DNA of 64,000 nt from Solimicrobium sp043758755 (GCA_043758755.1 JAYVMW010000062.1:4517-68516), one strand, 5' to 3'; positions 1 to 8,522 are shown, counted from the stretch's first letter. The notes: generated by a model from the letters alone, not told the origin. Made by a program: numbers and translations.

Positions 1-1136
1 TGGAACGCGATCAAGCCACCAAGTTCATGAACGATTTACTGCGTCTGATGGTGTCCAAAAATGGATCAGACCTGTTCATCACTGCAGACTTTCCGCCCGC
101 CTTTAAGATTGACGGCAAAGTTACTCCGGTTTCCAATCAGCCACTGACTGCCGCGCACACGATCGAGCTGGCGCGCGCCATCATGAACGACAAACAGGCC
201 GCCACCTTTGAACAAACCAAGGAATGCAATTTTGCGATCAACCCGGCCGGCCTGGGGCGCTTCCGGGTTTCTGCTTTCGTGCAGCAAAGCCGGGTTGGCA
301 TGGTATTGAGGACCATTACCACCACCATTCCAAAATTTGAAGAACTGGGTCTGCCCAATATTCTGACCGATATCTCCATGACCAAGCGCGGTCTGGTGAT
401 TATGGTGGGTGCTACCGGTTCCGGTAAATCCACCACGCTGGCTGCCATGGTCGGGCACCGCAATCACAACAGCTATGGTCACATCATTACGGTTGAAGAT
501 CCGATTGAATACGTGCACCCGCATGACAATTGCATCGTCACCCAGCGTGAAGTCGGTATCGATACCGATGACTGGGGCGCGGCACTGAAGAATTCTCTGC
601 GCCAGGCGCCAGACGTGATTCAGATTGGTGAAATCCGCGACCGCGAAACCATGGATCATGCCGTGGCGTTTGCTGAAACCGGTCACCTGTGTCTGGCCAC
701 CCTGCATGCCAACAGCACCAATCAGGCGCTCGATCGTATCATCAACTTTTTCCCGGAAGAGCGGCGCTTGCAATTGCTCATGGATCTGTCGCTGAATCTG
801 AAAGCCGTGATTTCACAGCGCCTGATTCCGTTGCGCGGCACCAAGGGACGTGCTGCTGCGCTGGAAATTCTGATCAATACGCCTCTGATCGGTGATCTGA
901 TTTTTAAAGGTCAGGTGCACGAGATCAAGGAAGTGATGAAAAAATCACGCGAGCACGGAATGCAAACGTTCGATCAGTCGCTGTTTGAACTGTACGAAGC
1001 GCAGAAAATTTCGTATGAAGATGCGTTGCGCAACGCCGATTCCGTCAATGAACTGCGCCTTGCCATTATGTTGCACGGCAAAGAAGCCAAGGAACGTGAT
1101 CTCAACAGTGGCACCCAGCATCTGGGTATTGTATGA
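1..1136 (+). CDS. pilU: PilU, type IV pilus retraction ATPase (PilT paralogue), 5' end cut by one base
   Basis: Hexameric cytoplasmic ATPase that assists PilT in type IV pilus retraction and twitching. The frame is open from position 3, and the window begins 'tggaacgcgat', so a start codon whose A lies one base before the window would give M-E-R-D-Q and a 378-residue protein, usual for PilU. An internal ATG at 27 would delete conserved N-terminal sequence. Counting from the inferred start, the Walker A loop GATGSGKST is near residue 137, followed by the Asp box (DPIEYVHPH), Walker B (GEIRDRETM) and His box (GHLCLATLHAN). PilU rather than PilT is favoured by the N-terminal LLRLMVSKNGSDLFIT and the longer C-terminal tail. 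The stop overlaps the next start as ATGA. pilT is expected just upstream but is not visible. Confidence 0.93.
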   Translation, partial: ERDQATKFMNDLLRLMVSKNGSDLFITADFPPAFKIDGKVTPVSNQPLTAAHTIELARAIMNDKQAATFEQTKECNFAINPAGLGRFRVSAFVQQSRVGMVLRTITTTIPKFEELGLPNILTDISMTKRGLVIMVGATGSGKSTTLAAMVGHRNHNSYGHIITVEDPIEYVHPHDNCIVTQREVGIDTDDWGAALKNSLRQAPDVIQIGEIRDRETMDHAVAFAETGHLCLATLHANSTNQALDRIINFFPEERRLQLLMDLSLNLKAVISQRLIPLRGTKGRAAALEILINTPLIGDLIFKGQVHEIKEVMKKSREHGMQTFDQSLFELYEAQKISYEDALRNADSVNELRLAIMLHGKEAKERDLNSGTQHLGIV

Positions 1137-1618
1137 GCGGTATTTATGACTTTACCGCCAACAGTTTATCCGGTCAGCCGGTCGCCCTTTCCAGCTACAA
1201 AGGCCGTGTCCTGCTGATCGTCAATACCGCCAGCGCCTGTGGTTTCACGCCGCAATACAAAGGTCTGGAAAAAATCTATCAGGAGTTGAAGGAGCTGGGG
1301 CTGGTAGTGCTGGGGTTTCCGTGCAATCAGTTCGGGCATCAGGAGCCGGGGGATGCGTCTGAGATCGGGGCATTTTGCGAGAAAAACTTTGGCGTGACAT
1401 TTCCGCTGTTTGAAAAAATTGACGTCAACGGCAGCCATGCGCATCCGCTGTATCAATACCTGAAGAGCCACTCTCCCGGGGTGATGGGCAGTGAAGCAAT
1501 CAAATGGAATTTCACCAAATTTCTGGTTAAAAAAGATGGCACGGTGTTTGGGCGTTATGCGTCGCTGACCAAGCCTGAGGATTTGGTTCTGGATGTTAAG
1601 AAATTATTGGCTGAATAA
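1133..1618 (+). CDS. Glutathione peroxidase family protein (thiol peroxidase, BtuE/Gpx-like)
   Basis: 161-residue non-selenium glutathione peroxidase-fold enzyme that reduces hydrogen peroxide or organic peroxides with thiols (thioredoxin or glutathione). The catalytic motif NTASACGFTPQY near residues 31-42 holds the peroxidatic Cys. The partner Gln is in FPCNQFGHQEP and the Trp in KWNFTKFLV, so the classic catalytic triad is present. A Cys in the FPCNQF region could serve as resolving Cys. The start overlaps the pilU stop by four bases (ATGA), indicating translational coupling. It has no signal peptide, so the cytosol is expected. The operon ends at the strong hairpin that follows. Confidence 0.92.
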   Translation: MSGIYDFTANSLSGQPVALSSYKGRVLLIVNTASACGFTPQYKGLEKIYQELKELGLVVLGFPCNQFGHQEPGDASEIGAFCEKNFGVTFPLFEKIDVNGSHAHPLYQYLKSHSPGVMGSEAIKWNFTKFLVKKDGTVFGRYASLTKPEDLVLDVKKLLAE

Positions 1619-1631
1619 CTTTTTTTAACCC

Positions 1632-1664
1632 AAAAATAACCGGCCTGTGAGCCGGTTATTTTTT
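1632..1664. terminator. Bidirectional Rho-independent terminator
   Basis: A perfect 13-bp inverted repeat (arms 1632-1644 and 1651-1663) encloses the 6-base loop CTGTGA. Because the arms carry A and T runs, the hairpin ends in a T run on both strands. It lies between the convergent ends of the peroxidase gene (+) and metF (-) and can terminate both. Confidence 0.9.
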
Positions 1665-1666
1665 GA

Positions 1667-2494
1667 TCAAACCAACCGCTGCCAGATCTGCGTCACCGGC
1701 TCCGACTGATTCATCGAATAAAAATGCAGGCCCGGCGCACCGCCGGCCAGCAGCTGCTCGCACAGTTTGCTGACCACATCAAGCCCAAACGCCTTGATCG
1801 AGGCACTGTCGTCGCCATAGCTGGCCAGTTTCAGTCTGATCCAGCGCGGAATTTCCGCCCCACACATATCTGAAAAACGCATGAGCTGGGTGAAATTGGT
1901 AATAGGCATAATGCCTGGCACGATCGGTGCATGAATGCCAATTTTGGCAGCGGCATCAATAAACTGAAAATAGGCATCGGCATTGTAAAAATACTGAGTG
2001 ATGGCAGCATTCGCCCCCGCCTGGATTTTGCGGGCAAAGTTGTGCAGATCTTCCTGTGGCGAACGTGCCTGGGGATGCATTTCCGGATAGGCTGCCACGT
2101 CAATCCAGAACCACTCACCGGTTTCCTTGCGGATGAATTCCACCAGTTCGCTGGCATAGCGGAACGAGCCGCCCAGCCCGTAACCGCTGGGCATATCGCC
2201 GCGCAGTGCCACCAGTTTGCGAATATCGTTGGCCTGGTATTGCTGCAGGATCGCGCGGATCGATTCTTCGTCGCCGCCGATGCAGGATAAATGCGGGGCT
2301 GCAGCCAGTCCCTCGGCACGCATTTCCAGCACCGTGTCGAGCGTTCCCTTTTGGGTGGTGCCGCCGGCGCCGAATGTCACTGAAAAATAGGAGGGGTTCA
2401 ATGCAGCAAGTTTGCCGCGGGTTGTGCGTAGCTTTTCTACGCCGTCCGCCGTCTTGGGCGGAAAAAATTCAATGCTGAAATTAGGTTGCGCCAT
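1667..2494 (-). CDS. metF: Methylenetetrahydrofolate reductase
   Basis: FAD enzyme that reduces 5,10-methylene-THF to 5-methyl-THF, the methyl donor for methionine synthesis. It is 275 residues, typical of bacterial MetF. The N-terminal SIEFFPPKT carries the catalytic Glu, and VTFGAGGT and the central ALRGDMP segment are family signatures. It is the last gene of an operon with ahcY and a small membrane protein, on the far side of the SAH riboswitch, so both the homocysteine-making and methyl-supplying steps of the activated methyl cycle would be induced when SAH accumulates. Its end faces the bidirectional terminator. Confidence 0.96.
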   Translation of the reverse strand: MAQPNFSIEFFPPKTADGVEKLRTTRGKLAALNPSYFSVTFGAGGTTQKGTLDTVLEMRAEGLAAAPHLSCIGGDEESIRAILQQYQANDIRKLVALRGDMPSGYGLGGSFRYASELVEFIRKETGEWFWIDVAAYPEMHPQARSPQEDLHNFARKIQAGANAAITQYFYNADAYFQFIDAAAKIGIHAPIVPGIMPITNFTQLMRFSDMCGAEIPRWIRLKLASYGDDSASIKAFGLDVVSKLCEQLLAGGAPGLHFYSMNQSEPVTQIWQRLV

Positions 2495-2502
2495 GGTGCA
2501 GG

Positions 2503-2844
2503 TCAGTCTTTAATTAAGAGAGTTGAAAGCGCCCAGGAGATCACGCTGTATAAAATAGCGGCCAGAAACGCTGACCAGAATCCTGCCACGTGAAATCCGA
2601 CAAACAGGGTCGCTACCATCCAGAACAGCAGTCCGTTGAGCACCAGTACAAACAATCCCAGACTCAGAACCGTAACCGGCAGAGTCAGAATGATTAATAT
2701 CGGCCGCAATATGGCATTGACGAACCCGAGCACAATGGCCACCAGCAAAGCGGTGGTGAAGCTGTCGATACTGACGGAATGCATCAGGTAAGGCAGAGCC
2801 AACAGGGCTAAGGCATTGATTATCCAGGTAGCTAACAGACGCAT
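2503..2844 (-). CDS. Phage-holin-like small membrane protein (four predicted helices) in the SAM-cycle operon
   Basis: 113 residues, almost wholly hydrophobic, with about four transmembrane helices (roughly residues 5-25, 31-53, 58-82 and 88-108) and short polar turns. It resembles the Phage_holin_4_2 (PF04020) family, a name given by similarity only; no phage genes are nearby. It is eight bases from metF and about 60 from ahcY in the same orientation, a sandwich that I recall from other betaproteobacteria. The function is unknown. Its place behind an SAH riboswitch suggests a link to methyl-cycle metabolites, but nothing in the sequence proves this. Confidence 0.85.
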   Translation of the reverse strand: MRLLATWIINALALLALPYLMHSVSIDSFTTALLVAIVLGFVNAILRPILIILTLPVTVLSLGLFVLVLNGLLFWMVATLFVGFHVAGFWSAFLAAILYSVISWALSTLLIKD

Positions 2845-2904
2845 ACGATTCTTTCAAAAAATCACCACCCGCTTTCACTTGCCGGTGCGGATGGTGAAGT
2901 GTGT

Positions 2905-4341
2905 TTAGTAACGATATTGATCAGCTTTGTACGGACCATCTTTGGCCACACCGATATAGGCAGCCTGCTGGTCAGTCAGCACACTGAGCTGAGCATTGAG
3001 TTTTTTAAGCTGCAGGCGCGCCACTTTTTCATCCAGATGTTTTGGCAGAGTGTATACGCCGACCGGATATTTACCCGGATTGGCAAACAGTTCTATCTGC
3101 GCAATCGTCTGATTGGCGAACGAGGAGCTCATCACATACGACGGATGGCCGGTACCGCAACCCAGATTCACCAGGCGACCTTTGGCCAGCAGGATGATAC
3201 GTTTACCGTCCGGAAAAATCACATGGTCAACCTGCGGTTTGATATTGTCCCATTCGTAATTTTCCAGCGAGGCGACGTCGATTTCATTGTCAAAGTGGCC
3301 GATGTTGCATACGATGGCCTGGTCTTTCATGGCCAGCATGTTGTCATGGCTGATCACGTGGAAATTGCCGGTAGCGGTCACAAAAATGTCGGCATGTTGT
3401 GCCGCATATTCCATGGTCACGACCCGGTAGCCTTCCATGGCCGCCTGCAGTGCGCAGATCGGATCGATTTCCGTGACCCACACCTGAGCTGACAGGGCGC
3501 GCATGGCCTGAGCGCAGCCTTTTCCGACGTCGCCATACCCGGCGATCACGGCGACTTTGCCGGCGATCATGACGTCGGTAGCGCGTTTAATACCGTCCAC
3601 CAGCGATTCGCGGCAGCCATATAAATTGTCAAATTTGGATTTGGTGACCGAGTCATTCACATTGATGGCAGGGAATGCCAGTTTGCCTTCCTGATGCATC
3701 TGGTACAGACGATGCACGCCGGTGGTGGTTTCTTCGGTAACGCCCTTGATTTCCTTGAGACGTTTCGAATACCAGACCGGGTCATCGGCCAGATGTTTTT
3801 TGATCGAATTGAACAGGCAGATTTCTTCTTCGGAAGTCGGATGGTTCAGCACGGCCAGATCCCCTTCAGCCCGGCTGCCCAGATGCAGCAACAGCGTGGC
3901 GTCGCCGCCATCGTCGAGAATCATGTTGGCCGGATGATCGGGCCATTCAAAGATGCGGTGGGTAAATTCCCAGTATTCGTCGAGGTTTTCACCTTTGAAG
4001 GCAAACACGGGATGCCCGGCTGCAGCAATGGCAGCAGCGGCCTGATCCTGGGTTGAATAGATATTGCAGGAAGCCCAGCGCACTTCGGCACCAAGCGCTG
4101 CGAGTGTTTCGATCAGTACCGCGGTTTGAATGGTCATGTGCAGTGAGCCGGCAATGCGCGCGCCGCGCAGCGGTTGGCTGGTTGCATATTCTTCACGAAT
4201 TGCCATGAGACCCGGCATTTCTGTTTCTGCGATATTGATTTCTTTGCGGCCCCAGGCTGCCAGACTGATGTCGGCAATGAGGTGGTCTTTGGTTAGGTCG
4301 TGGGTGGTGCTGATTGTTGCGGATTTATTGATGGCGTTCAT
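2905..4341 (-). CDS. ahcY: Adenosylhomocysteinase (SAH hydrolase)
   Basis: NAD-dependent enzyme that splits S-adenosylhomocysteine to adenosine and homocysteine, relieving product inhibition of methyltransferases. About 478 residues. The NAD-binding GYGDVGKGCAQAMR lies in the middle and substrate-site segments (TGNFHVISHDNM, CNIGHFDNEID) follow. The C-terminal PYKADQYRY is the conserved tail that reaches into the neighbouring subunit's NAD site. Two starts are possible, GTG at 4344 and ATG at 4341. The ATG is preferred because the GGAGG at about 4348-4352 is 5-6 bases from it and only 2-3 from the GTG. The gene is first in the operon and sits directly after an SAH-sensing aptamer. Confidence 0.97.
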   Translation of the reverse strand: MNAINKSATISTTHDLTKDHLIADISLAAWGRKEINIAETEMPGLMAIREEYATSQPLRGARIAGSLHMTIQTAVLIETLAALGAEVRWASCNIYSTQDQAAAAIAAAGHPVFAFKGENLDEYWEFTHRIFEWPDHPANMILDDGGDATLLLHLGSRAEGDLAVLNHPTSEEEICLFNSIKKHLADDPVWYSKRLKEIKGVTEETTTGVHRLYQMHQEGKLAFPAINVNDSVTKSKFDNLYGCRESLVDGIKRATDVMIAGKVAVIAGYGDVGKGCAQAMRALSAQVWVTEIDPICALQAAMEGYRVVTMEYAAQHADIFVTATGNFHVISHDNMLAMKDQAIVCNIGHFDNEIDVASLENYEWDNIKPQVDHVIFPDGKRIILLAKGRLVNLGCGTGHPSYVMSSSFANQTIAQIELFANPGKYPVGVYTLPKHLDEKVARLQLKKLNAQLSVLTDQQAAYIGVAKDGPYKADQYRY

Positions 4342-4370
4342 CACGCCCTCCTTTCAGTTGAAAAAAGTAA

Positions 4371-4470
4371 CGTGAGCGCAGTTGCTGTGATAGTCCCAAG
4401 CCTGGCAAGAAGTTATTGGCATTATATTAGCAATACGCCAACCGGAATCTGTCGCAACGCTCCTCGGGAA
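4371..4470 (-). promoter_or_regulatory. SAH riboswitch controlling ahcY-holin-metF
   Basis: On the minus strand the conserved first block CCGAGGAGCGTTGCGAC runs from 4467 to 4451, the second block GCCAGGCTTGGG from 4406 to 4395, and the closing block GCAACTGCGCTCAC from 4385 to 4372. The first and third blocks can pair (GAGCG with CGCTC, TTGC with GCAA), and CCGAG can pair with CTTGG as the expected pseudoknot. The middle hairpin is variable. These match the SAH riboswitch class known upstream of ahcY in Beta- and Gammaproteobacteria, an ON switch for SAH. The aptamer ends about 20 bases before the ribosome-binding site. Confidence 0.92.
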
Positions 4471-4475
4471 GCCGA

Positions 4476-4503
4476 AGTATATCTGATCCAGTAAAAATAA
4501 CCA
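4476..4503 (-). promoter_or_regulatory. Probable sigma-70 promoter of the ahcY operon
   Basis: TATACT (4481-4476) is a good -10. TGGTTA (4503-4498), 16 bases upstream, is a weak -35 (3 of 6). The start of transcription would fall near 4469, almost exactly at the 5' edge of the riboswitch aptamer, which is the main support. Confidence 0.5.
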
Positions 4504-4673
4504 GATCAGGTTGATCTCAAACCGGATAATTTTTAATAGCAAATTTCACAATAAAACAGTTGCGTGATTAAAGTACAACACATTGTGTAACTTCGGCACA
4601 GCCGGCCTCAAAATTTGGAATGCGCCAAATTTCGGAGAGTAGAATCGATCTTCTCCGATTTTGTGAGGTCATC

Positions 4674-5099
4674 ATGAATCAAGAAATGGAACGCCATTAT
4701 GTGCGGCACCCGTCCGATGTAGCTATCGCCTGGAGTCTGGACGACATCGCCATTGAAGGCACGGAATATCTAAAGAATGTGTCGGAAGGCGGACTGGCGT
4801 TTCTGTCGACCTCCGAAGTCAATTTGGGCGCAATGGTGGTGATCCAGATTCCGGCGATCGATCCGCAGGTGAATCTGAAGGGGGTGGTGGTCTGGTGCTC
4901 ACCCTGTGAAAACCACCAGTTTGAAGTCGGCGTACGGTTTGTCGATGAAAACAATCATTTCCGCATGCGCATGGTTGAGCAGATCTGCCATATCGAGCAT
5001 TTTAAAAAAGAAATCCTGGCAACCGAAGGACGGGTGATTTCCGGCGAAGAAGCTGCGCTGGAATGGATCCGCCGCTATGCACCTGATTTCCCCAAATAA
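4674..5099 (+). CDS. PilZ-domain c-di-GMP binding protein
   Basis: 141-residue single-domain PilZ protein. Both c-di-GMP contacts are present: the RxxxR motif in RHYVRHP near residues 6-12 and the (D/N)xSxxG motif as NVSEGG near residue 40. A beta-barrel-like segment to about residue 105 is followed by a helical tail (MRMVEQICHIEHFKKEI). An upstream in-frame ATG at 4620 exists, but GAGG five bases before the ATG at 4674 and the position of the RxxxR motif favour the shorter form. It is divergent from ahcY. The partner is not evident; the same window holds a diguanylate cyclase and an HD-GYP protein. Confidence 0.88.
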   Translation: MNQEMERHYVRHPSDVAIAWSLDDIAIEGTEYLKNVSEGGLAFLSTSEVNLGAMVVIQIPAIDPQVNLKGVVVWCSPCENHQFEVGVRFVDENNHFRMRMVEQICHIEHFKKEILATEGRVISGEEAALEWIRRYAPDFPK

Positions 5100-5127
5100 T
5101 CTGCAACCTGCGTGAACCATCTATAAT
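5100..5127 (+). promoter_or_regulatory. Possible promoter of pth
   Basis: A perfect TATAAT at 5122-5127, with TCTGCA (5100-5105, 3 of 6 to TTGACA) 16 bases upstream, 38 bases before the pth start. The -35 is weak, so this rests mainly on the -10. Confidence 0.35.
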
Positions 5128-5165
5128 GCGGTTTTCTTTTTGACCGCAACCACAAACTCTCATCC

Positions 5166-5759
5166 ATGGCTATCCGTCTCATCGTCGGCCTCGGCAACCC
5201 CGGGCCGGAATACCAGCTTACCCGCCACAATGCCGGCTTCTGGCTGGTTGACAACCTTGCCAACACGCTGCGCAACTGCACATTGCAGCGCGATACGCGC
5301 ATGAATGCCCTGATGGCAAAAACCGCGATTGATGGCAACGAAGTCTGGCTGCTCGAACCGCAGACTTTCATGAACCGGTCCGGCGCAGCGGTCGGCGCCC
5401 TGGCGCGCTTTTATAAAATAGCGCCCGATGAAGTGCTGGTCGTGCATGACGAACTCGATATTGATCCGGGGATTGCCAAGCTAAAAAAAGGCGGATCGTC
5501 GGGCGGCCATAACGGCTTGAAAGATATCACCGCCGCACTGGGCACGCAGGATTACTGGCGCATGCGGATCGGCATCGGTCATCCGCGCAGTCTGAATTCG
5601 CAGCAGCCTGTGGTTGACTTTGTACTGCACCGGCCCAGAAAGGACGAGCAGGGCCTGATTGATGGCGCGATCGAAAAATGTCTGGCCGTTATTCCGCTAC
5701 TAACTGCCGGCAAGTTTGAAACTGCCACCATGCAACTGCATACCAAGACTGCTCCCTGA
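5166..5759 (+). CDS. pth: Peptidyl-tRNA hydrolase
   Basis: Releases tRNA from peptidyl-tRNAs that drop off ribosomes. 197 residues, normal for Pth. The N-terminal GLGNPGPEYQLTRHNAGFW has the catalytic His near residue 21. VVHDELDIDPG holds the supporting Asp, and GGSSGGHNGLKDI is the conserved loop. Unlike many relatives it does not follow rplY here but a PilZ gene. A patatin-like gene begins 13 bases after the stop, so the two may be co-transcribed. Confidence 0.96.
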   Translation: MAIRLIVGLGNPGPEYQLTRHNAGFWLVDNLANTLRNCTLQRDTRMNALMAKTAIDGNEVWLLEPQTFMNRSGAAVGALARFYKIAPDEVLVVHDELDIDPGIAKLKKGGSSGGHNGLKDITAALGTQDYWRMRIGIGHPRSLNSQQPVVDFVLHRPRKDEQGLIDGAIEKCLAVIPLLTAGKFETATMQLHTKTAP

Positions 5760-5772
5760 CGCGCCGCTCTCT

Positions 5773-6894
5773 ATGGCAACACACCCTCGTTCTCCCATCA
5801 TTTTGCGCGCCGGGCCACTCGCCCTTGAACACATCCGCCAGCACGGTTTGCAGGCCGCACATATTGCCGCCATTCCGGCTGCGGCCGGTGGTCCGAAAGG
5901 ATTGATTTTGCAGGCCCTGGATCAGTGGCTGTTTGGAGAATGGCTGGCCCAGGCACCACGGCCGCGCAGTCTGATCGGCGCGTCAATCGGCTCGTGGCGC
6001 ATGGCTGCAGCCAGCATGCCCGATCCGGCACAGGGCTTTGCCCGGCTTGGCGATTTGTATTGCCGGCAGCATTACCCCAAGAAACCCGGCAGTACCTTTG
6101 TGACCGAAGTCATCCAGGAATTATTACTGCGTTTTATCGACGGCCATGACAATGCCATTGTCACACAGCCCCATCACCGGCTGCATATTCTCACCAATAA
6201 AGGGCGCGGCCTGCTGCGTTCACCCAGCCACACCGTGGGCATTAAAGCCGGTTTCGCTGCCGCCACGCTGGCCAATATCGGTTCACGGGCGCAGCTGGCC
6301 AGACATCTGGAAAGAGTCGTGGTCAGCGATCTGCGCGACCCGGTGCCCTGGCTCAAAACCCGCTTTGATACCTTTACCACCGAATTCAGTGCCTTAACTG
6401 CGGACAACCTGAAATCCGCTTTGCTGGCTTCCGGCACCCTGCCGTTAATCATGGATCCGGTGCGACATATTGCCGGGGCTCCGGCCGGGACGTACTGGGA
6501 CGGCGGGCTGATTGATTACCATCTGGCCCTGCCTTATTCGCGCCTGAGTTCAGACAGTGAAAACGGGTCGCACCAGGAGCTGGTGCTGTACCCCCACTTT
6601 ACCGACCACATCATTCCAGGCTGGCTGGATAAGGCCTTCAGATGGCGCCGTGCCGGCAAGGGCAAAAACAGTCACTGGCTGGACAATGTACTGCTGGTTG
6701 CACCTTCCGCAGAATTTATTCAGTCACTGCCGCGCAGAAAAATGCCGGACCGGAAGGACTTCGCCTTCCACGGCAACAACAATCAACTGCGCATGCAGGA
6801 ATGGCAGTGCGCCATCGGAGCCAGTGAAAAATTGCGCGATGCGTTTGCGCAATTTGTCGCCAACCCGGACCCGGACATGCTGCAACCCTTCTGA
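5773..6894 (+). CDS. Patatin-like phospholipase family protein
   Basis: 373 residues with the hallmarks of a patatin-type Ser-Asp dyad hydrolase. The oxyanion-hole loop is AAAGGPKG (residues about 36-43), the nucleophile motif is G-A-S-I-G in LIGASIGSW, and the catalytic Asp is in YWDGGLIDYH near residue 240. Its likely reaction is acyl-ester hydrolysis of a lipid; the natural substrate is unknown. No signal peptide is seen, so it is probably cytosolic. The frame continues upstream to an ATG at 5716 inside pth, but the ATG at 5773, just after the pth stop, is more sensible. It converges with the histidine kinase gene that follows. Confidence 0.85.
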   Translation: MATHPRSPIILRAGPLALEHIRQHGLQAAHIAAIPAAAGGPKGLILQALDQWLFGEWLAQAPRPRSLIGASIGSWRMAAASMPDPAQGFARLGDLYCRQHYPKKPGSTFVTEVIQELLLRFIDGHDNAIVTQPHHRLHILTNKGRGLLRSPSHTVGIKAGFAAATLANIGSRAQLARHLERVVVSDLRDPVPWLKTRFDTFTTEFSALTADNLKSALLASGTLPLIMDPVRHIAGAPAGTYWDGGLIDYHLALPYSRLSSDSENGSHQELVLYPHFTDHIIPGWLDKAFRWRRAGKGKNSHWLDNVLLVAPSAEFIQSLPRRKMPDRKDFAFHGNNNQLRMQEWQCAIGASEKLRDAFAQFVANPDPDMLQPF

Positions 6895-6926
6895 AGCCAA
6901 CACCTGCTGGGCTATAACAGATGAAT

Positions 6927-8522
6927 TCAGAGTGCGTAGTTATCCCGCGTCTGATCGATGGAGTAATAGCTTTTATCGTACATGGTGTCGGTTGAATTCA
7001 GCTTCAAAATGCCGTACTGATGCGCGCAGCATATCGACACAATCGATGCCATCTGCTTGGGCAATATCTTGATGCCCATTTGAGCAACCGACTTCTGCAA
7101 CACCGGATTGGCGTAATAACTGGTTACCAGCACGACGCGCCTCAGATCGCTGGCTTCGATAATCTGCAACCCATGCATATTCTGATTGATCAGTTCAAAA
7201 TCGCACAGCAGATACACTCTGTCCCTGTCATCAGGACTGAGCGTATTGAGATAGTCCAGCACTGCCTGTCCCTGCTTTTCATGCCGCACGATCAGATCCG
7301 GCATAGAATTTCGCAATGCATTCAATCGCAAATTCCAGGCGTCATGGATCAGCTGGTCGTCGTCCAGAATAACGACGATATCGTTACTGTTGAAGATGAT
7401 TTCATCCATGATCCACTCGGCTTTTTCGATTTTTGCAAAGGTCAGTTCGAACGTGGTTCCCTGCCCGGGCTGTGACTGCACGGTGAGATTGCCCTCGTTG
7501 TTTTCAACCATTTCCCAGACCTGCATCATGCCCAGGCCATGGCCGTTTTCCTTGCCCTCGGTGAATTTGGTGTGATTGAGTATTTTTTCCACCATGGTGC
7601 GGCTCATGCCTTTGCCATTGTCCTGCACGGTGAATTTGACCATGATTTCATCGACTTCCAGCTTGACGCAGATTTTGCCATTCTGCTGATTTTTCAGCGC
7701 GTCGACGGCATTGCTGATCAGATTGGTAATGGCCCGTCCAAGCTGACTGGACTGCGCCTGTATGAAGGAAAACTGGGCATTCTGCGCAATATTGACATCA
7801 AACTTGACCGCAATATCCTGATACTGATATTTCCGCTCGCTGATTAATTTCATCAGAAAATCAGAGCACAGGATCAGCTTGTGCTCTTCTTTCTCGACGC
7901 TCTGGTTTTCATCCATGGAATATTTGTTGAGAATATTGTTGGCAATATCTTTGATCGCGGTAAAGGTGTTTTTCAGGATCAGTCGCTTTGCTTCATTGAG
8001 TTCATCGCACACATTCACCATGACCGACAATGCAGTCAGAGGCGATTGAATATCATGGGCAACTTTGCGCGCCATCTGTGCGAAGGCTTCTTTTTCGGTA
8101 ATGTCACTGAGTTGACGGTTATGTTCCTGCAACCTTCTGTTTTCGCGCTCTGCAGTGACGTCGATCGCCGTCCCTATGACGCCAAAGACGTGACCACCGG
8201 GGCCGGTTAATGGCGAGCGGATGGCGGAATAAATGCGCTTTTTACCAGTAGTTTCGTCACGCACCACATCTTCCCGGGTCTGACTGCGTCTGGTCTCGAT
8301 GACCAGATTGACGTGATCCGATATGTACTTGCCTGCATCATCGGCACAGTACTCAGAGGGGGTTTTGCCAACCACCTGATCAAAGTGTTTCACGCCCAGC
8401 GTTTCCAGATAGGCCTGATTTGCTCCTGCCACCCGGCCTTCCAGATCCATCCAGTAAATGGGAAAAGGCATAAAAGGTGCAGCTTGTTCAAGGTGATGCA
8501 AAATTTCGGTAGTCTTTTCCAT
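6927..8522 (-). CDS. Orphan hybrid histidine kinase: PAS, kinase core, C-terminal receiver
   Basis: 531 residues without membrane helices, hence a soluble sensor. A PAS domain (about residues 10-125, with FPIYWMDLEGRVAGANQAY) is followed by a short coil. The H-box is KVAHDIQSPLTAL (His near 160), then an N-box (NLISNAVDAL), DNGKGM and GHGLGMM ATP-lid motifs to about 370. The last 150 residues look like a receiver: an acidic ILDDDQ start, a phospho-acceptor Asp in LLCDFEL and the Lys in ILPKQM. The start at 8522 is chosen over 8579 because AAGGAG stands nine bases upstream. No separate response regulator is adjacent, so phosphotransfer partner and stimulus are unknown. Confidence 0.85.
   Translation of the reverse strand: MEKTTEILHHLEQAAPFMPFPIYWMDLEGRVAGANQAYLETLGVKHFDQVVGKTPSEYCADDAGKYISDHVNLVIETRRSQTREDVVRDETTGKKRIYSAIRSPLTGPGGHVFGVIGTAIDVTAERENRRLQEHNRQLSDITEKEAFAQMARKVAHDIQSPLTALSVMVNVCDELNEAKRLILKNTFTAIKDIANNILNKYSMDENQSVEKEEHKLILCSDFLMKLISERKYQYQDIAVKFDVNIAQNAQFSFIQAQSSQLGRAITNLISNAVDALKNQQNGKICVKLEVDEIMVKFTVQDNGKGMSRTMVEKILNHTKFTEGKENGHGLGMMQVWEMVENNEGNLTVQSQPGQGTTFELTFAKIEKAEWIMDEIIFNSNDIVVILDDDQLIHDAWNLRLNALRNSMPDLIVRHEKQGQAVLDYLNTLSPDDRDRVYLLCDFELINQNMHGLQIIEASDLRRVVLVTSYYANPVLQKSVAQMGIKILPKQMASIVSICCAHQYGILKLNSTDTMYDKSYYSIDQTRDNYAL

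Noticed and set aside
66..773. Long minus-strand open frame (235 codons) inside pilU
   Set aside because: It is antisense to a conserved ATPase with all motifs intact, lacks a ribosome site and has no recognisable family.
2503..2844. Prophage remnant suggested by the holin-like gene
   Set aside because: No endolysin, integrase or structural genes nearby; the gene is embedded in a metabolic operon.
4354..4542. Small minus-strand frame across the ahcY leader
   Set aside because: It overlaps the SAH riboswitch aptamer, which explains the conservation of this stretch.
5126..5147. Hairpin TGCGGT/ACCGCA before pth as terminator
   Set aside because: Only six pairs around a 10-base loop, with no T run after it; the overlapping TATAAT suggests a promoter instead.
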